From Methylocella tundrae (GTDB taxonomy: Bacteria > Pseudomonadota > Alphaproteobacteria > Rhizobiales > Beijerinckiaceae), in contig NZ_CP139089.1 in NCBI RefSeq assembly GCF_038024855.1, positions 3,685,501 to 3,749,500 of the forward strand: 64,000 nt of DNA, given 5' to 3'. Of the stretch, positions 34,546 through 45,029 are shown piece by piece. A model generated the notes under the pieces. That model saw only the letters and a list, made by a program, of their open reading frames with translations. It did not search any database and was not told where the DNA came from. Both the position numbers and the translations under genes were made by a program. Positions within the stretch are counted from its first letter, which is position 1; each line of letters opens with the position of its first letter.

Positions 34546-36783
34546 TTAGGGATTTGCTTCGGCTTCGGCCTTTTGCATGGGCGCGGCGGTGAAGCGGATG
34601 CGATAGATGTTGAGATTCTCCATGACGCGCTGGACATAATTCCGCGTCTCGGTGAACGGAATGCGCTCCACCCAATCGATTGCATCGACGCCCGGCTTGC
34701 GCGGATCGCCATAAGCGTCGAGCCATTGCTTCACTCGCCTGCCGCCGGCGTTATAGGACGCGAAGGCGAGGATGTAGGAGCCGCGGCTCTCGGCGAGGAG
34801 TTGGCCGAGATGGGCGGCGGCGAGCTGCGCATTGAAGGCGGCGTCGGCGATGAGCCTGTTCTCGTCGAATGCGACGCCAGCGCGCTGGGCCGTGGTTCGC
34901 GCGGTCGCGGCGATCATCTGCATCAAGCCCTTGGCGCCGGCGCTCGAAACCGCGCTCGTATCGAACGCGCTCTCCTGGCGCGCAATCGAATAGACGACGG
35001 AAGGGTCGGCCGAATTCGGCAAAGGCTGAAACGCCGGAACGCCATAGGTCGGAAAGGCGAGCTCATCGAGAGCAATGCCGCGCTGGCTCGCAATCTTGCC
35101 GACAGTGAGCGAGACATGCGCGTCCTGCTGCCGCGCGACGACTTTCGCGAGCGCGGCGACTTGCGCGGGGTCCTCGAGGTGGCGGGCCGCCTCAAGGACG
35201 AGCGGATAGGCGAGGGCTTTCTCGCCGACGGCGTAGAGAAGTTCGATCACCTTGACGGATGGGTCGCGCGCCTCGCCCGCCGCCTCGGTCGCCGGCATAC
35301 GGATCGGAGCCGCGCTCAGCCCGAGTTTTTCGCGCGAGAGTTGCCCGTAATAGGTTGCGGGATGCGTTGCCGCCTGCTCATAAAAGGCTTTCGCCGTCCC
35401 GGCCGCGTCCGGGTTCGCGGAGGCCTCGGCGGCGCGGCCACGCCAGTAGGCCGCCCGCGCCCTGGACATTGGCGTCGCGGCAAGCTTGATCAGCGTGTCG
35501 AAATGCGCTGCGGCGCGGGCAGGGTCGTTGAGGAAGCGCAGCGCGATCCAGCCGGCGTGGAACTCGGCCTCGATCTGCATCTCCCGCGTCATCGCGGAAT
35601 GTTCCGCACATATTTTGTACGCGGTTTTCGCATCGCCCCCGTCGAGGAGCTTTCGCGCCAGGAGACGGCGCTCGACCCACCATTCATCGCCATTGATCAG
35701 GACGATCGGGTCGCGCGGCGCCGCCAGCATGAGGGCGACGGCTTCGCTGATTTTGTCCGCACGCCGCAGTTTTTGAATCATCGCGAATTTATAGCCCGCG
35801 TCCGCGCGCAAGGGGGCAGGCACTGCGGCGAGGAGTTTGTCGCTCGGCGCCTCCGCGATGACAGCCGCGCGCGCGCGGGCAAGGGCGACGACATCCGGCC
35901 CCGCGAGGACCGCGGCGCGCATCGCATTTGCCGTCTGCTCCTTGTAGAGCAGGCGTTCGGCGCGATATTTGTGATCGGCCTTTTCGAGATAGGAGCCAAA
36001 ATCGGCTCTGATCTTTGCTTCGAGCGCGGCGTTGAGATCGGCCTCGCGCCAGACGCCGCGCACGAGGGCGGCGGCCTCAGCGCTCTTGCCATCGTCTTTC
36101 AGCGCGCGCGCGAGTGCGAGCTTGCCCGCCGGCGTCTGAGGCTCGGATGTCGAGAAATAGGATTTGATCAGAGCCGATTTCTTGCGGTCGCCGAACAAGG
36201 CCTCTTCGCTGAGTTTGCGCAGCCAGCCCTGCGCTGGCCAGGAGGGATGCGCCGCGATGAAGGCCTGCATACGGTCGAAGCCCGATTCGCGGGAAAATGT
36301 CCGCAGCGCAATCCATTCGAGCGCCGTTTGAACGATCGGGTCCGTAGCGGCCTTCGCGGCGGCGTCGCCGCCCGCCAGATCGCCGGATTTATAGAAGGAG
36401 ATCGCTTCCTTGAACCCGGCGAGGTCGCGTCCGAGTTCATGGGCTGCCGTGGTCAGATTGACCGGCGGTGCTTCGGGGCGGGCGCCAATGTCGGCGTCAT
36501 CCTCGTCGGGCGCCTCTTCGCGCAGAAATGGCACGGCGGGCGGCGCGAATCGCGGCTCGGGGGCAAGGAGCGCGCGGATTGGCTCCGGCCAGTCGGAAGG
36601 GGAGAAGCCAAGACCCTTCTGCTTGACATAGGCCCCGCTGAGGCCGAGCGCGAGGGCGCCGATCCCGATCGCCAGCCTCGCGCCATTGAGCCTTGGACCG
36701 GAAAGGCTCGAACCGATGAGCCGGACGCGGGGCGGGCTGAAGAGATATGACCTCGTGAGCATGCCTCGGTCAATCCTGGTCAT
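34546..36783 (-). CDS. slt: Soluble-type lytic transglycosylase (Slt70-like)
   Basis: A 745-residue periplasmic murein hydrolase that cleaves the MurNAc-GlcNAc bond to leave anhydro-muropeptides. It begins with a membrane/signal segment (LAIGIGALALGLSGAYV). A long alpha-superhelical U-domain follows (about 90-560). The C-terminal SLT domain carries the catalytic Glu in SIARQESAFD, GAKGLMQMI and ASYNAGGRRV. I chose the ATG at 36783 with GGAG five bases upstream; a longer start at 36825 lacks this. The end lies two bases from the convergent receiver gene. Confidence 0.92.
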   Translation of the reverse strand: MTRIDRGMLTRSYLFSPPRVRLIGSSLSGPRLNGARLAIGIGALALGLSGAYVKQKGLGFSPSDWPEPIRALLAPEPRFAPPAVPFLREEAPDEDDADIGARPEAPPVNLTTAAHELGRDLAGFKEAISFYKSGDLAGGDAAAKAATDPIVQTALEWIALRTFSRESGFDRMQAFIAAHPSWPAQGWLRKLSEEALFGDRKKSALIKSYFSTSEPQTPAGKLALARALKDDGKSAEAAALVRGVWREADLNAALEAKIRADFGSYLEKADHKYRAERLLYKEQTANAMRAAVLAGPDVVALARARAAVIAEAPSDKLLAAVPAPLRADAGYKFAMIQKLRRADKISEAVALMLAAPRDPIVLINGDEWWVERRLLARKLLDGGDAKTAYKICAEHSAMTREMQIEAEFHAGWIALRFLNDPARAAAHFDTLIKLAATPMSRARAAYWRGRAAEASANPDAAGTAKAFYEQAATHPATYYGQLSREKLGLSAAPIRMPATEAAGEARDPSVKVIELLYAVGEKALAYPLVLEAARHLEDPAQVAALAKVVARQQDAHVSLTVGKIASQRGIALDELAFPTYGVPAFQPLPNSADPSVVYSIARQESAFDTSAVSSAGAKGLMQMIAATARTTAQRAGVAFDENRLIADAAFNAQLAAAHLGQLLAESRGSYILAFASYNAGGRRVKQWLDAYGDPRKPGVDAIDWVERIPFTETRNYVQRVMENLNIYRIRFTAAPMQKAEAEANP

Positions 36784-36988
36784 CAATGCTCCAAACGATG
36801 AGTCTGAACCCTTCCTTATTAACAAAGGACGAATTATCGCAGTCAGCGCAGAGGGTTTGTCGTCAGGCGGGCCTTTTCGAAAGGCTCATTGACGTCTATG
36901 TGTCTGGTCCGCGCAGCTCAAACAGCGCCAGAAACTCAGCCTGTAAAATGCGGCCTTGATCGGGCGGATTGGTGAAAGGTTAGCGATA

Positions 36989-37885
36989 ATGACGAAAAAG
37001 GCGGCATTTAGGGGATCCATCACCGCTCTCGTCACGCCTTTCAAGGATGGCGCCTTTGATGAAGCGACCTATCGGGCGTTGGTCGATTGGCAGATCGAGA
37101 GCGGCACGCATGGCTTGTCGCCCGCGGGCACGACCGGGGAAAGCCCGACTTTGTCGCACGCCGAACATCGCGACGTCATTGCGACCTGCATCAAGGAGGC
37201 GAGGGGCCGCGTGCCGGTGATCGCCGGGACGGGCTCGAACAATACGCATGAGGCGATCGAGCTGTCGCGTTTTGCCGAGAAGGCGGGCGCCGATGGCCTG
37301 CTCATCGTCGCGCCCTATTACAACAAGCCCTCACAGGAGGGGCTTTATCAGCATTACAAGGCGATCAACGACGCCGTCGGCATCCCGATCATCCTGTACA
37401 ATATCCCGCCGCGCTCCGTGGTCGACATCTCGGTCGAAACGATGAAGCGGCTGTTCGAGCTGAAAAACATCGCCGGCGTCAAGGATGCGACGGGCAATCT
37501 CGCCCGCACGGCGCAGCAAAGGGAGGCGCTTGGACCTGATTTCATCCAGCTGTCCGGCGAGGATCTGACTGCGGTCGCGGTGATGGCGCTCGGTGGCCAC
37601 GGTTGCATCTCGGTGACGTCGAACATTGCGCCGAAGTTCTGCGCCGACATGCAGGACGCCTGCCTCAGCAATGATTTCGCCCGCGCGCTGAAGCTGAACG
37701 ATCGGCTGAGCCCCTTGCATCAGGCTCTTTTCATCGAGCCAAATCCGGCTGGGCCGAAATATGCGCTGGCGGCGCTTGGCAAGATCACGGAAGAGGTTCG
37801 CGCGCCTATGTTAAAGGCGAGCGAGAAAGCGCATGCGCCGATCAACGCCGCCCTCATCCATGCCGGGCTGCTTGTCGATGCCTGA
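36989..37885 (+). CDS. dapA: 4-hydroxy-tetrahydrodipicolinate synthase
   Basis: DapA condenses pyruvate with aspartate semialdehyde, the first step of the lysine/diaminopimelate branch. The 298-residue TIM barrel shows SITALVTPF, the GTTGES loop, [12 protein letters not shown] with the catalytic Tyr, and GVKDATGN with the Schiff-base Lys. An AAAGG site precedes ATG 36989, so the longer frame is rejected. smpB follows after 28 bases, an order common in Hyphomicrobiales. Confidence 0.97.
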   Translation: MTKKAAFRGSITALVTPFKDGAFDEATYRALVDWQIESGTHGLSPAGTTGESPTLSHAEHRDVIATCIKEARGRVPVIAGTGSNNTHEAIELSRFAEKAGADGLLIVAPYYNKPSQEGLYQHYKAINDAVGIPIILYNIPPRSVVDISVETMKRLFELKNIAGVKDATGNLARTAQQREALGPDFIQLSGEDLTAVAVMALGGHGCISVTSNIAPKFCADMQDACLSNDFARALKLNDRLSPLHQALFIEPNPAGPKYALAALGKITEEVRAPMLKASEKAHAPINAALIHAGLLVDA

Positions 37886-37913
37886 GCTTTCCTTGATGCG
37901 TGAGGCGCTTTGA

Positions 37914-38390
37914 GTGGCCCCAAAAAAAGAGAGTCTTTTCAAGATAGCCGCGGACAATCGACGGGCGCGGTATAATTATGAGATAGGGGAAACCTTCGAG
38001 GCGGGCATCATGCTGACGGGCACCGAAGTCAAATCGCTGCGCACGGGCAAGGCGACCATCGCGGAAAGCTACGCCTCGATCGGCCGCTCCGGCGAACTCT
38101 TTCTCATCAATGCGAACATCCCGGAATATCTGCAGGCCAACCGGTTCAACCATGAGCCGAAGCGGCCGCGCAAACTGCTTCTGCACGCGCGCGAACTCGC
38201 CAAGCTGGCGCAGGGGACCGAGCGCGAAGGCATGACGATCGTGCCGCTGAAGATCTATTTCAACGACAAAGGCCGGGCGAAGATCGAGATCGCCCTCGCG
38301 CGCGGAAAACAGTTGCATGACAAGCGCGAGACCGAGAAGAAACGCGACTGGAGCCGCGAGAAGAGCCGTCTCATGCGGGAGAAGGGCTGA
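37914..38390 (+). CDS. smpB: SsrA-binding protein SmpB
   Basis: SmpB binds tmRNA and brings it to stalled ribosomes for trans-translation. The 158-residue protein shows [20 protein letters not shown], the NANIPEY segment and the basic C-terminal tail ([11 protein letters not shown]) that enters the decoding centre. It starts with GTG at 37914. No tmRNA gene is visible in the window. Confidence 0.97.
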   Translation: MAPKKESLFKIAADNRRARYNYEIGETFEAGIMLTGTEVKSLRTGKATIAESYASIGRSGELFLINANIPEYLQANRFNHEPKRPRKLLLHARELAKLAQGTEREGMTIVPLKIYFNDKGRAKIEIALARGKQLHDKRETEKKRDWSREKSRLMREKG

Positions 38391-38437
38391 TGCTTGCGAC
38401 CGCGTTTTTCAGTCCCGATTTAATTGCGGGCTAATCC

Positions 38438-39553
38438 ATGTCTCACAATAGTTTCGGCCATCTTTTCCGCGTCACCACCTTTGGCGAGAGCCACGGGCCG
38501 GCGATCGGCTGCGTTGTCGACGGCTGTCCGCCGCGCATCGAACTGGCCGAGGAGGATATTCAGGTCTTCCTCGAGCGCCGACGCCCGGGCCAGAGCCGCT
38601 TCACGACGCAGCGGCAGGAGGCCGACAAGGTCAAAATTCTCTCCGGCGTATTCGACGATCCGCAGACGGGGCGGCAGGTTACGACCGGAACGCCGATCGC
38701 GCTTTTGATTGAAAACACGGACCAGCGCTCGAAAGATTACGACGCCATCAAGACTGTTTATCGGCCAGGCCATGCCGACTACGCCTATGACGCCAAATAT
38801 GGCGTCCGCGACTATCGCGGCGGCGGCCGCTCTTCTGCGCGGGAGACGGCGACGCGGGTCGCGGCCGGCGCCGTGGCGCGCAAGATCATCCCCGGCGTCC
38901 TCATTCGCGGCGCGCTGGTGCAGATGGGTCCGCACAAAATCGACCGGGCGAACTGGGACTGGGACGAATGCGCGAAGAATCCGTTTTTTTGTCCCGACGC
39001 CAAAGCCGCGGCCTTCTTTGAATCCTATCTCGACGGCGTTCGCAAAGCCGGCTCCTCGATCGGGGCCGTCATCGAGATCGTAGCCGAGAATGCGCCGGCA
39101 GGGTGGGGCGCTCCGATTTATGGCAAGCTCGACGCGGAGCTCGCGAGCGCCTTGATGTCCATCAATGCGGTCAAAGGCGTCGAAATCGGCGAGGGTTTCG
39201 CCAGCGCTGAACTGACCGGCGAAGAAAACGCCGATGAAATGCGCTTTGGAAACGACGGCAGGCCGCTTTTCCTGTCGAATCATGCCGGAGGGGTTCTGGG
39301 GGGCATTTCCACTGGACAGCCGATCGTCGCGCGCTTTGCCGTGAAGCCGACATCCTCGATCTTGCAGCCGCGCCGCACCATCGATCGCAGCGGGACCGAG
39401 GCGGAGATCGTGACCAAGGGGCGCCACGACCCTTGCGTCGGCATCCGGGCCGTGCCGGTCGGCGAGGCGATGGTCGCCTGTGTCCTCGCAGACCAGTTTT
39501 TGCGCCATCGCGGGCAGGTCGGCGAAAGCCCGGCGTGGCCATCGCGGCCATGA
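38438..39553 (+). CDS. aroC: Chorismate synthase
   Basis: AroC converts EPSP to chorismate with reduced FMN, the last common step of aromatic amino-acid synthesis. The 371-residue protein has all family signatures: [10 protein letters not shown] near the start, [22 protein letters not shown] and, near the C-terminus, [18 protein letters not shown]. It is complete and lies 47 bases after smpB on the same strand. Confidence 0.98.
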   Translation: MSHNSFGHLFRVTTFGESHGPAIGCVVDGCPPRIELAEEDIQVFLERRRPGQSRFTTQRQEADKVKILSGVFDDPQTGRQVTTGTPIALLIENTDQRSKDYDAIKTVYRPGHADYAYDAKYGVRDYRGGGRSSARETATRVAAGAVARKIIPGVLIRGALVQMGPHKIDRANWDWDECAKNPFFCPDAKAAAFFESYLDGVRKAGSSIGAVIEIVAENAPAGWGAPIYGKLDAELASALMSINAVKGVEIGEGFASAELTGEENADEMRFGNDGRPLFLSNHAGGVLGGISTGQPIVARFAVKPTSSILQPRRTIDRSGTEAEIVTKGRHDPCVGIRAVPVGEAMVACVLADQFLRHRGQVGESPAWPSRP

Positions 39554-39637
39554 ATTTATTTATTCTAAACCTTGATGCGGAAAGAAGTTTAGCCTAACTA
39601 AACGCGCAGGCAGGCTCGTAAAGGCGTTGGCTTCGGC

Positions 39638-40927
39638 ATGAAGCTCGGTGATTGGCTGAAGCACAACAATGTCAGCAAAGCGGAGTTCGCGCGCAGGACC
39701 GGGCTGTCCAAAGCTTCGATTTCACAGCTCTGCAACCAGGGCGACGCCTGGGTATCGCGCGAGACGGCCGAGCATCTCTTGCGTGAAACCGGGGGCGCGG
39801 TGACGCCGAATGATTTTCTGAAGATCGCCGAATTGAAGGAGATTGCGGCCATGGGTCAGTCCGTCTCGCAGGCCATCGAAGCCATTGCGCGCGGCGAAAT
39901 CGTCATCGTCACGGATGACGACGACCGCGAGAACGAAGGCGACCTTATCTGCGCCGCCGCGCTCTGCACGCCGGAGAAAATGGCCTTCATCATCCGCCAT
40001 TGCTGCGGCATCGTCTGCACGCCGATCACGCTGCGTGACGCCAAGCGCCTTAGCCTTCAGCCGATGGTGGCGATGAATGATGCGCCGCATGGGACCGCTT
40101 TCACCGTCTCGGTCGATGTCAAGCACGGGCTGACGACGGGAATATCCGCCGAACAGCGCAGCAATACGGTTCGCGCGCTCGCCAACGGCAACATGGGCGC
40201 GGCGGATTTCGTGCGCCCGGGCCATGTGTTTCCGCTGATCGCCAAGGAAGGCGGCGTGCTGATGCGCTCCGGCCATACCGAAGCCGCGGTCGATCTCGTA
40301 CGCCTCGCCGGGCTGCCGCCGGTCGGCGTGATTTGTGAACTTGCCAATGACGACGGAACGGTGATGGCGGGGCAGCAGATCGAGGCTTTCGCACAAGAGC
40401 ACGGTCTCAAACGGATCTCGGTCGCGGATTTGATCGCCTATCGGCAGGCGCGCGAAAAAATCGTCGAGCGGGTCAATACCTTCCACGTCGAGGGCCCGAG
40501 CGGCCCCTTGACCGGCTACGCCTATATGACGCCCTTCGATCAGGTCCAGCATTTCGCCTTCGTGCAGGGCGAGATTGGCGACGGCCGCGATATGCCGACG
40601 CGTCTGCACAGGGTCGACATCATCGCGGACGTCATTACCGGCGGCGACAGCATTAAGCGTACTTTCGCCGCCTTCAAAAAGAACGGGCGTGGCGTCTTTA
40701 TCTATTTGCGCGACGGCGCGGCGGGCGTCCCCGTGACGATCGCCGACGAGCAGCCGGCCGATTCCGAGGCGCAGCGGACAAAGGCCTGGCGCGAAGTCGG
40801 TCTTGGCGCTCAGATTCTGCGCGATCTCGGCGTTTCGTCGATCCGGCTGCGCACCTCGCGGCCGATGACTTATGTCGGCCTCTCCGGATTCGGCATCGAG
40901 ATCGTCGCCAGCGAAGGCGTTGAATAA
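39638..40927 (+). CDS. ribB: HTH-RibB-RibA-like fusion (RibBX-like riboflavin enzyme)
   Basis: The 429-residue protein makes 3,4-dihydroxy-2-butanone 4-phosphate from ribulose 5-phosphate for riboflavin. The RibB domain spans about 75-275, with DDDDRENEGDL, the HCCGIVC segment, and GHTEAAVDL. A RibA-like domain follows (about 280-425) but lacks the zinc-binding cysteines of GTP cyclohydrolase II; PTRLHRVDI stands where they should be, so it is probably not catalytic (RibX-like). Unusually, about 70 N-terminal residues form a Cro/YdaS-like helix-turn-helix (EFARRTGLSKASISQLC). A second possible start exists at ATG 39851, which would remove the HTH; the open, in-frame upstream sequence favours the fusion. 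Confidence 0.88.
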   Translation: MKLGDWLKHNNVSKAEFARRTGLSKASISQLCNQGDAWVSRETAEHLLRETGGAVTPNDFLKIAELKEIAAMGQSVSQAIEAIARGEIVIVTDDDDRENEGDLICAAALCTPEKMAFIIRHCCGIVCTPITLRDAKRLSLQPMVAMNDAPHGTAFTVSVDVKHGLTTGISAEQRSNTVRALANGNMGAADFVRPGHVFPLIAKEGGVLMRSGHTEAAVDLVRLAGLPPVGVICELANDDGTVMAGQQIEAFAQEHGLKRISVADLIAYRQAREKIVERVNTFHVEGPSGPLTGYAYMTPFDQVQHFAFVQGEIGDGRDMPTRLHRVDIIADVITGGDSIKRTFAAFKKNGRGVFIYLRDGAAGVPVTIADEQPADSEAQRTKAWREVGLGAQILRDLGVSSIRLRTSRPMTYVGLSGFGIEIVASEGVE

Positions 40928-40965
40928 AGCCGAGGTTGAGCGGCGCCGCCCGAGATCATCGTGCG

Positions 40966-41895
40966 TTAGGCGCCCATCAGCGTCTGCACATGCGCGGAGG
41001 CGCAACGGGCGAGCGCTTCGAGATCATAGCCGCCTTCGAGGACCGACACGATGCGGCCGTTGGCGCGGCGCTCGGCAATGTCCATGAGCCGGTTCGTGAT
41101 CCAGGAGAAATCCGCGACCTCGAGATGAAGTCCGCCGACCGGATCGAAGCGATGGCCGTCGAATCCGGCCGAAATGACGATGAGATCCGGCGCGAAGGCC
41201 TCGACCCGCGGCAGAATCCGCGTCTCCATCGCCTCCCGGAACATTTTGCTGCCAGCGTCCTCTGGCAAAGGCGCGTTGACGATCGTGTCGCAGGCGCCGC
41301 ATTCACCGAGCGCGCCGGTGCCGGGATAAAGCGGCATTTGATGCGTCGAAGCATAAAGAACCGATGGGTCGGACCAGAAAATCTGCTGCGTTCCATTGCC
41401 GTGGTGGACGTCGAAATCGACGATCGCCACGCGTTCGGCGCCATGCGCAGTCTGCGCTCGCCGCGCCGCGATCGCGGCGAGATTGAAAATGCAAAACCCC
41501 ATCGGCCGGGCTGTCTCGGCATGGTGGCCAGGCGGGCGCATCGCGACGAAGGCGTTTTTTGAAAGGCCGCGCATCACGTCGTCGACCGCCGCCACCGTCC
41601 CGCCGACCGAATGCGACAAGGCCTCCCAGGTGCCGGGGCTGATCACGACATCCTCGGCGATGTCGACCAGCCCCTCTGTCGGCATCGCCGCCCTGATCCG
41701 TTCGATATATTCGGCGGGATGAACGCGAAGCAGGGCGTCGTAATCGAGTTCGGGCGCTAGATCGCGATGCAGCATTTGAAAGATCTCGCTTTCAAATGTG
41801 CGCTCTATGACGCGAATGCGGTCCGCGCGTTCGGGATGGCCAGGACCTGTGTCATGGTCGAGACACGACGGATGACTCATAAAAAGCGTCGTCAC
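40966..41895 (-). CDS. Histone-deacetylase-family amidohydrolase
   Basis: A 309-residue zinc amidohydrolase of the class II HDAC/acetylpolyamine superfamily. Zinc and catalytic motifs are PGHHAETARPMGFC (paired His), VDFDVHHGNGTQ (Asp-x-His) and SAGFDGHRFDP (Asp). Bacterial members remove acetyl groups from polyamines or small amides; the substrate is unknown here. It stands alone, convergent with ribB. Confidence 0.92.
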   Translation of the reverse strand: MTTLFMSHPSCLDHDTGPGHPERADRIRVIERTFESEIFQMLHRDLAPELDYDALLRVHPAEYIERIRAAMPTEGLVDIAEDVVISPGTWEALSHSVGGTVAAVDDVMRGLSKNAFVAMRPPGHHAETARPMGFCIFNLAAIAARRAQTAHGAERVAIVDFDVHHGNGTQQIFWSDPSVLYASTHQMPLYPGTGALGECGACDTIVNAPLPEDAGSKMFREAMETRILPRVEAFAPDLIVISAGFDGHRFDPVGGLHLEVADFSWITNRLMDIAERRANGRIVSVLEGGYDLEALARCASAHVQTLMGA

Positions 41896-42061
41896 GGAGG
41901 CGGCTCGCTCCAGTGCGGGTTACGCTGCGGATGCTCGCGAAACAGGGCGCGAAATCTCCCATATTGCCTTCGGCGCGCTCTGTCCATTGAAACTCGGCGA
42001 GGAATGAAGCCCGGCGATGAAAGCGACCCGTCTGCGGCGTCCGGCCGCCGCAAAAGGCGGT

Positions 42062-42979
42062 TCAGGAATCGCCGTTGGGCGCCGCCGCGCTGATCGCGAC
42101 TTCGACGAGTTCCGGCGGCCGCATGAAACGCACCGGGACGTGCGATGTGCCGAGGCCGCCGGAAATGATCAGATTGCGATTTTGCTCTATGATATGACCG
42201 TAAACCAGATTGCTGAAGGCGCGCGCATATCGCGCCTGGACATGCGGGAGATTGACCTGGCCGCCATGCGTGTGTCCGCATAAGGTGAGGTCGACCCGCG
42301 CCGGCATGCGCCGAAATACGAAGGGCTCATGCGCGAGCATGATCACCGGGGCGGAATCGGTGATCAAAGCCAGCGTTCCAGGCAAATCATCGACGCCGCC
42401 GCCAAACGGCCGGTCCTTCGGTCCCGCGAGTTGATCGCCAAGGCCTGCGAGCCAAAACGGCTGACCGTCTTTGGTCAGGCGGACCGCGTCATTTTCAAGC
42501 ACCCTGATATTGGCCGCCCTCAAGGCGTTGCGCACGCCGGCCGCGTCGTCGCCCGGCATGTTGGGCAGCGGTCCATGCAGCCAATCATGATTGCCGAGAA
42601 CGGCGTAGACCCCGAGCGGAGCCTTGAGCACCGAAAGCGCCTCGCCCCATTCGTCGGGCATGACGGCTTCGGTCAAAATCGTATGGCCGCCGCTGAAATC
42701 GCCGAGCAGGAAGACAATGTCAGGCTGCAGCGCATTGGACAGTTCGGCAATCGAGCGGACGCGGGCGGCCGGCATCCAGGGATCGCAAGCGTGAATATCG
42801 GCCAGCACCACGGCCCTCAGCTTCAGCGCCGAAGGCCAATTGGGCGGCGTCACCTCATAGGGGGTCACCTTGAGTCGAAGGCCCGGCTCGAACGCGAAAG
42901 CGTAGGAGCCAAAGCCAGCGGTCGCCCAAGCTGCACCGCCGACGGTCTGGAGGAAAAGCCGGCGGCTGAGATGAGTCAT
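42062..42979 (-). CDS. Tat-exported metallophosphoesterase (YkuE-like)
   Basis: A 305-residue calcineurin-like phosphoesterase with metal-ligand motifs VLADIHACDP, LLGDFSGGH, LGNHDWLHG and CGHTHGGQ. A twin-arginine signal (LSRRLFLQTVGGA) directs it to the periplasm or membrane face. It is of the YkuE/YaeI type, some of which act on lipid A precursors or phospholipids; the substrate is unproven. The ATG at 42979 places the Tat motif at the N-terminus. Confidence 0.88.
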   Translation of the reverse strand: MTHLSRRLFLQTVGGAAWATAGFGSYAFAFEPGLRLKVTPYEVTPPNWPSALKLRAVVLADIHACDPWMPAARVRSIAELSNALQPDIVFLLGDFSGGHTILTEAVMPDEWGEALSVLKAPLGVYAVLGNHDWLHGPLPNMPGDDAAGVRNALRAANIRVLENDAVRLTKDGQPFWLAGLGDQLAGPKDRPFGGGVDDLPGTLALITDSAPVIMLAHEPFVFRRMPARVDLTLCGHTHGGQVNLPHVQARYARAFSNLVYGHIIEQNRNLIISGGLGTSHVPVRFMRPPELVEVAISAAAPNGDS

Positions 42980-43071
42980 ATAAAATCTATACCGCACATG
43001 GCCCATAGAGCCAACCCGGAGGCAGAGCCGGCGCTTTCCATTCCGGCGGTACGCGCGTCGCCGCCTTGCTT

Positions 43072-43263
43072 TTACGCGGCTTTCTCTTCGCGCAGCACGG
43101 CCGGATTCTTGGCTGACTCGATCTCCTTCGCCTTGGGGCGCTTGTTGGATTCAAGGGCCGCGGCGACCGCGGAAATCCCGATTTCGCGATAAAGCCTCGA
43201 GAGGAGGTCGCGTGCGCCGCTTTGAGGGGCCGGGGCCGGTTGAGGATTATCCTGGTGGGTCAT
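43072..43263 (-). CDS. Small conserved hypothetical protein
   Basis: A 63-residue soluble protein with an N-terminal Pro/Gln-rich stretch, then ARDLLSRLYREIGISAVAAALE and a charged tail. The helical core looks conserved among Hyphomicrobiales to my recollection, but no function is known. ATG 43263 has a GAAGAG-like site; a TTG 51 bases earlier is less likely. It is transcribed in the same direction as the metallophosphoesterase gene 92 bases away. Confidence 0.6.
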   Translation of the reverse strand: MTHQDNPQPAPAPQSGARDLLSRLYREIGISAVAAALESNKRPKAKEIESAKNPAVLREEKAA

Positions 43264-43922
43264 CGACTTTGCTCTTCTGATGCGAGGAGAATGAAGTTTC
43301 CCGAGATCGATCAAAAGATCATGAAACGGGAAAGTTAACGCCCTCTAACGCTTTCGACGGGACGGGGAAAACCGATCGCCGTTTGCTGATGAAAACCGCT
43401 TTTCCACGGCTGCGCTGTGCGATTACGCTCCTCGCTCAACGCTGAATCTCGTCTCGAGTCTGTATATATCGGTCGCCGGGCCGATTTTTTAAGGCCGGGA
43501 ACGAAGCCGAAGCCCGCAAGTTCTGCGGTTTGGCAGGCCTGATCCGCGCATCCCGGCATATTCAATCAGCCGAGCTTCGGTTTGAATGCGACGAGGTTAG
43601 GCTTTGGGCGCTTGCGCGACGGTTAACAAGGTTTTCGCACTTCGTCCCGAATTTGGGCGCAAAATGCTGGAAATGGTTACGAAAAGCCAAGCAAACGAAG
43701 ATCCCGGCCTTAAATTAAGACGTGATCACGGTCAGTTGAGATGTGTATCAAGAATTGTCTTGGAGCGACGAACAAATGACGTCTTCATGGCGAGGCCTTG
43801 CTAGTGTCGCGTTCGCGCCGCATAAGCACGCCCATATGACCCCCGCGGCGCCTTCTTATTGATCCGCGAGGCGGGTCAGAAGCGAGGATCGCCAGGGACC
43901 AGAAGTTTTGGATCAGGGACTT
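43264..43922. other. Intergenic stretch of about 650 bases
   Basis: Short frames occur on both strands, but none has a ribosome site or recognisable domain. It separates the divergent small hypothetical gene and the flippase-like gene, so it must contain their promoters. I find no clear consensus elements, repeats or RNA genes here. Confidence 0.4.
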
Positions 43923-45029
43923 ATGCATAACAACGTCCGGCCTCAATCCGACGGCGGGGGGGCGGCTGGCTCGCCGCGAGAGATGGCTCCGCTCTTTTAT
44001 GAAGCTCCGCTGGAGGACGCCCATGCGCGGAGCGTGCGCAGCGTGGCGGCGCATCACCGCTCCTTCGGAAAAAAGCTGGCCGCCGGCTTCAGCGTTGCGA
44101 TTGCGGCCTTCTCGATTTACGTCCTCATTCGCACCCTTTCCGGCGTCAATCTCGCCGATTTGCAGCGGGCGATCGCGGCGACGGGCAATGATCAGATCGC
44201 CTGGGCGGCCTTGCTGGCTGGCGTGTCCTTCCTCGCCTTGACCGGATATGACGCGCTGGCGCTGCGCCAATTGCGCGTTCGCGTGCCTTATAAAACGACG
44301 GCGCTCGCTTCTTTCACCAGCTATGCAATTTCCTTCGTGCTCGGCTTTCCTTTGATCACCGCGGGTACGGTCCGCTACTGGATTTATTCCCAGGTGGGGC
44401 TTGCGGCGAGCAAGGTCGCGAGCCTCACGATCATCGCCGGAGTGACATTCTGGATCGGCATGATTCTCGTGATCGGCGCGGGGCTCGCCTTCCGGTCGGA
44501 GGCGATCAGCGCAATCAATCATCTCACCCCTGCGTTGAATATGCTGATCGGCGCGGGGCTGATCGGCGGCATCCTTTGCTATCTCACATGGGTGACGGTC
44601 CGTCGCCGCACTGTCCGGATCCAGGGTTTCCGGCTGGAGCTGCCGGGCCTTGCATTGTCGCTCGGCCAGATCGTCCTTGGCGTCGTCGACCAGTGCGCCG
44701 CCGCCGGGGTGCTTTATGTGCTGCTGCCTCAGCAGCTCCACATCGATTTCTTCACTTTCGCCGCAACCTATGTGTTTGGCTGCATTCTCGGCGTCGCCAG
44801 CAATGCGCCGGGCGGCATTGGCGTGTTCGAGGCGACCATGCTGAAGGCCTTGCCTGGAATTGCGCAGGAGCCCTTGCTGGCTTCTTTGCTGCTGTTTCGC
44901 GCCATCTATTATATCGCGCCCTTCATTCTCGCCCTGGCTCTTCTTGGCGCGCATGAGGCCTTCCGGCGCTGGAAAAGCCTGCGCGAAGCAATGGACCGCA
45001 CTGAAGCGCAGGTGGACGATCTCGGCTGA
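43923..45029 (+). CDS. Integral membrane protein, LPG-synthase TM / UPF0104 family
   Basis: A 368-residue protein with about eight membrane helices, of the lysylphosphatidylglycerol-synthase transmembrane (flippase-like) family. Typical segments are SFTSYAISFVLGFPLITAG, YWIYSQVGL and SNAPGGIGVFEATML. The aminoacyl-transferase domain of full MprF is absent, so it may translocate a lipid rather than modify one. It has a cytoplasmic N-terminal extension. The ATG at 43923 follows AGGGA; an upstream TTG is rejected. Confidence 0.82.
   Translation: MHNNVRPQSDGGGAAGSPREMAPLFYEAPLEDAHARSVRSVAAHHRSFGKKLAAGFSVAIAAFSIYVLIRTLSGVNLADLQRAIAATGNDQIAWAALLAGVSFLALTGYDALALRQLRVRVPYKTTALASFTSYAISFVLGFPLITAGTVRYWIYSQVGLAASKVASLTIIAGVTFWIGMILVIGAGLAFRSEAISAINHLTPALNMLIGAGLIGGILCYLTWVTVRRRTVRIQGFRLELPGLALSLGQIVLGVVDQCAAAGVLYVLLPQQLHIDFFTFAATYVFGCILGVASNAPGGIGVFEATMLKALPGIAQEPLLASLLLFRAIYYIAPFILALALLGAHEAFRRWKSLREAMDRTEAQVDDLG

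Noticed and set aside
34474..36750. Plus-strand open frame of 758 codons over the transglycosylase gene
   Set aside because: Antisense to an intact Slt70-like protein with catalytic motifs; its own translation is arginine- and glycine-rich without domains.
39553..39637. FMN riboswitch before ribB
   Set aside because: The 84-base gap after aroC is too short and lacks the conserved RFN elements.
43785..44954. Minus-strand open frame opposite the flippase-like membrane protein
   Set aside because: Its translation is highly charged and repetitive, the usual mirror of a hydrophobic protein; no ribosome site.
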